Origin: an uncultured Duganella sp.
GTDB taxonomy: Bacteria; Pseudomonadota; Gammaproteobacteria; Burkholderiales; Burkholderiaceae
Length of the DNA: 52,133 bases
Direction of reading: 5' to 3'
NCBI GenBank assembly: GCA_946482635.1
Contig: CAMLSG010000008.1
Span: 1 to 52,133, forward strand
The translations under genes and the position numbers were made by a program. The notes beneath the pieces were generated by a model, which saw nothing but the letters and a program-made list of their open reading frames with translations, made no database searches and was not told the DNA's origin. Of the stretch, positions 51,891-52,133 are shown piece after piece. Within the stretch, counting starts at the first letter, position 1. The number at the start of each line of letters is the position of its first letter.

Positions 51891-52133
51891 TCAAATGCGC
51901 TCGATAATGGTTGCGGTGCCCATGCCCGCGCCAACGCATAGCGTGGCCAGGCCGGTTTGCAGGTTGCGGCGTTCCAGCTCATCCAGCAGGGTGCCGAGGA
52001 TCATGGCGCCCGTCGCGCCCAACGGGTGTCCCATCGCGATGGCGCCGCCGTTCACGTTCATCTTCTCGTGCGGTACGTTCATCACTTCCATGAAGCGCAG
52101 CACCACGGAAGCAAAAGCCTCGTTCAGCTCATA
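51891..52133 (-). CDS. Acetyl-CoA acyltransferase (thiolase), C-terminal part
   Basis: The last 80 residues of a thiolase whose start lies beyond the right edge. It reads from [17 protein letters not shown], with the family motifs [23 protein letters not shown] (catalytic His) and the C-terminal Cys loop [16 protein letters not shown]. It is the thiolytic partner of the FadJ-type enzyme downstream. Whether it is a long-chain 3-ketoacyl-CoA thiolase or an acetyl-CoA acetyltransferase cannot be decided from this part. Confidence 0.92.
   Translation of the reverse strand, partial: YELNEAFASVVLRFMEVMNVPHEKMNVNGGAIAMGHPLGATGAMILGTLLDELERRNLQTGLATLCVGAGMGTATIIERI

Noticed and set aside
50175..51941. 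Long plus-strand open frame opposite the FadJ-type gene
   Set aside because: Antisense shadow without motifs; the minus-strand enzyme is complete.

Overview
This is a GC-rich, densely packed chromosomal window from a Gram-negative aerobe. The gene families together fit a betaproteobacterium of the order Burkholderiales, most likely Oxalobacteraceae (Massilia/Duganella-like). The supporting features are NodT-type RND pumps, TonB-dependent receptors with an adjacent tryptophan-halogenase-like flavoprotein, PuuD-type urate oxidation and a LexA-box-controlled DNA polymerase II. The taxonomic placement is inference from gene content, not from a search.

Layout. 1-360: the end of a HigB-like toxin and its HigA antitoxin. 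387-12818: a TetR repressor divergent from two complete tripartite RND efflux pumps in tandem (OMP-MFP-RND, then MFP-RND-OMP). A strong sigma70-type promoter overlaps a perfect inverted repeat between tetR and the first pump. 12829-30561, minus strand: a mannose-glycan utilisation locus. It holds a TonB-dependent receptor, a tryptophan-halogenase homologue, a GH2 beta-mannosidase, a LacI regulator, an AGE-family isomerase, a PfkB kinase, a GH92 alpha-mannosidase, a FucP-type MFS transporter and a GH31 alpha-glycosidase. A CBM9-like secreted protein sits at its edge, divergent from an AraC regulator. Most neighbouring genes overlap by 4-14 bp. The encoded route is glycan uptake through the outer membrane, periplasmic trimming by GH92/GH2/GH31, mannose import, isomerisation to fructose and phosphorylation.

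31496-43336: mixed housekeeping and accessory genes. These are a DMT exporter, a small membrane protein of unknown function, a second TonB receptor, DNA polymerase II with a LexA box, a small outer-membrane beta-barrel protein, an S41 protease, an S9 peptidase and a hotdog thioesterase. 43350-48659: a purine-degradation block with urate hydroxylase PuuD and an M20 amidohydrolase on the minus strand, and a divergent LysR regulator followed by a UraD-AllC fusion. 48656 to the end, minus strand: a CoA-linked beta-oxidation cluster with an alpha-methylacyl-CoA racemase-like enzyme, a FadJ-type bifunctional enzyme and a thiolase truncated by the window edge.

The items most worth following up are: the halogenase-like flavoprotein translationally coupled to a beta-mannosidase; an 11-codon leader ORF that overlaps the lacI start codon; a set of TTTAGTAAAC-like sites and palindromes around the glycan locus; and the UraD-AllC fusion with an M20 protein of unknown substrate next to puuD. 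No tRNA, rRNA, CRISPR array, insertion sequence or prophage was seen.
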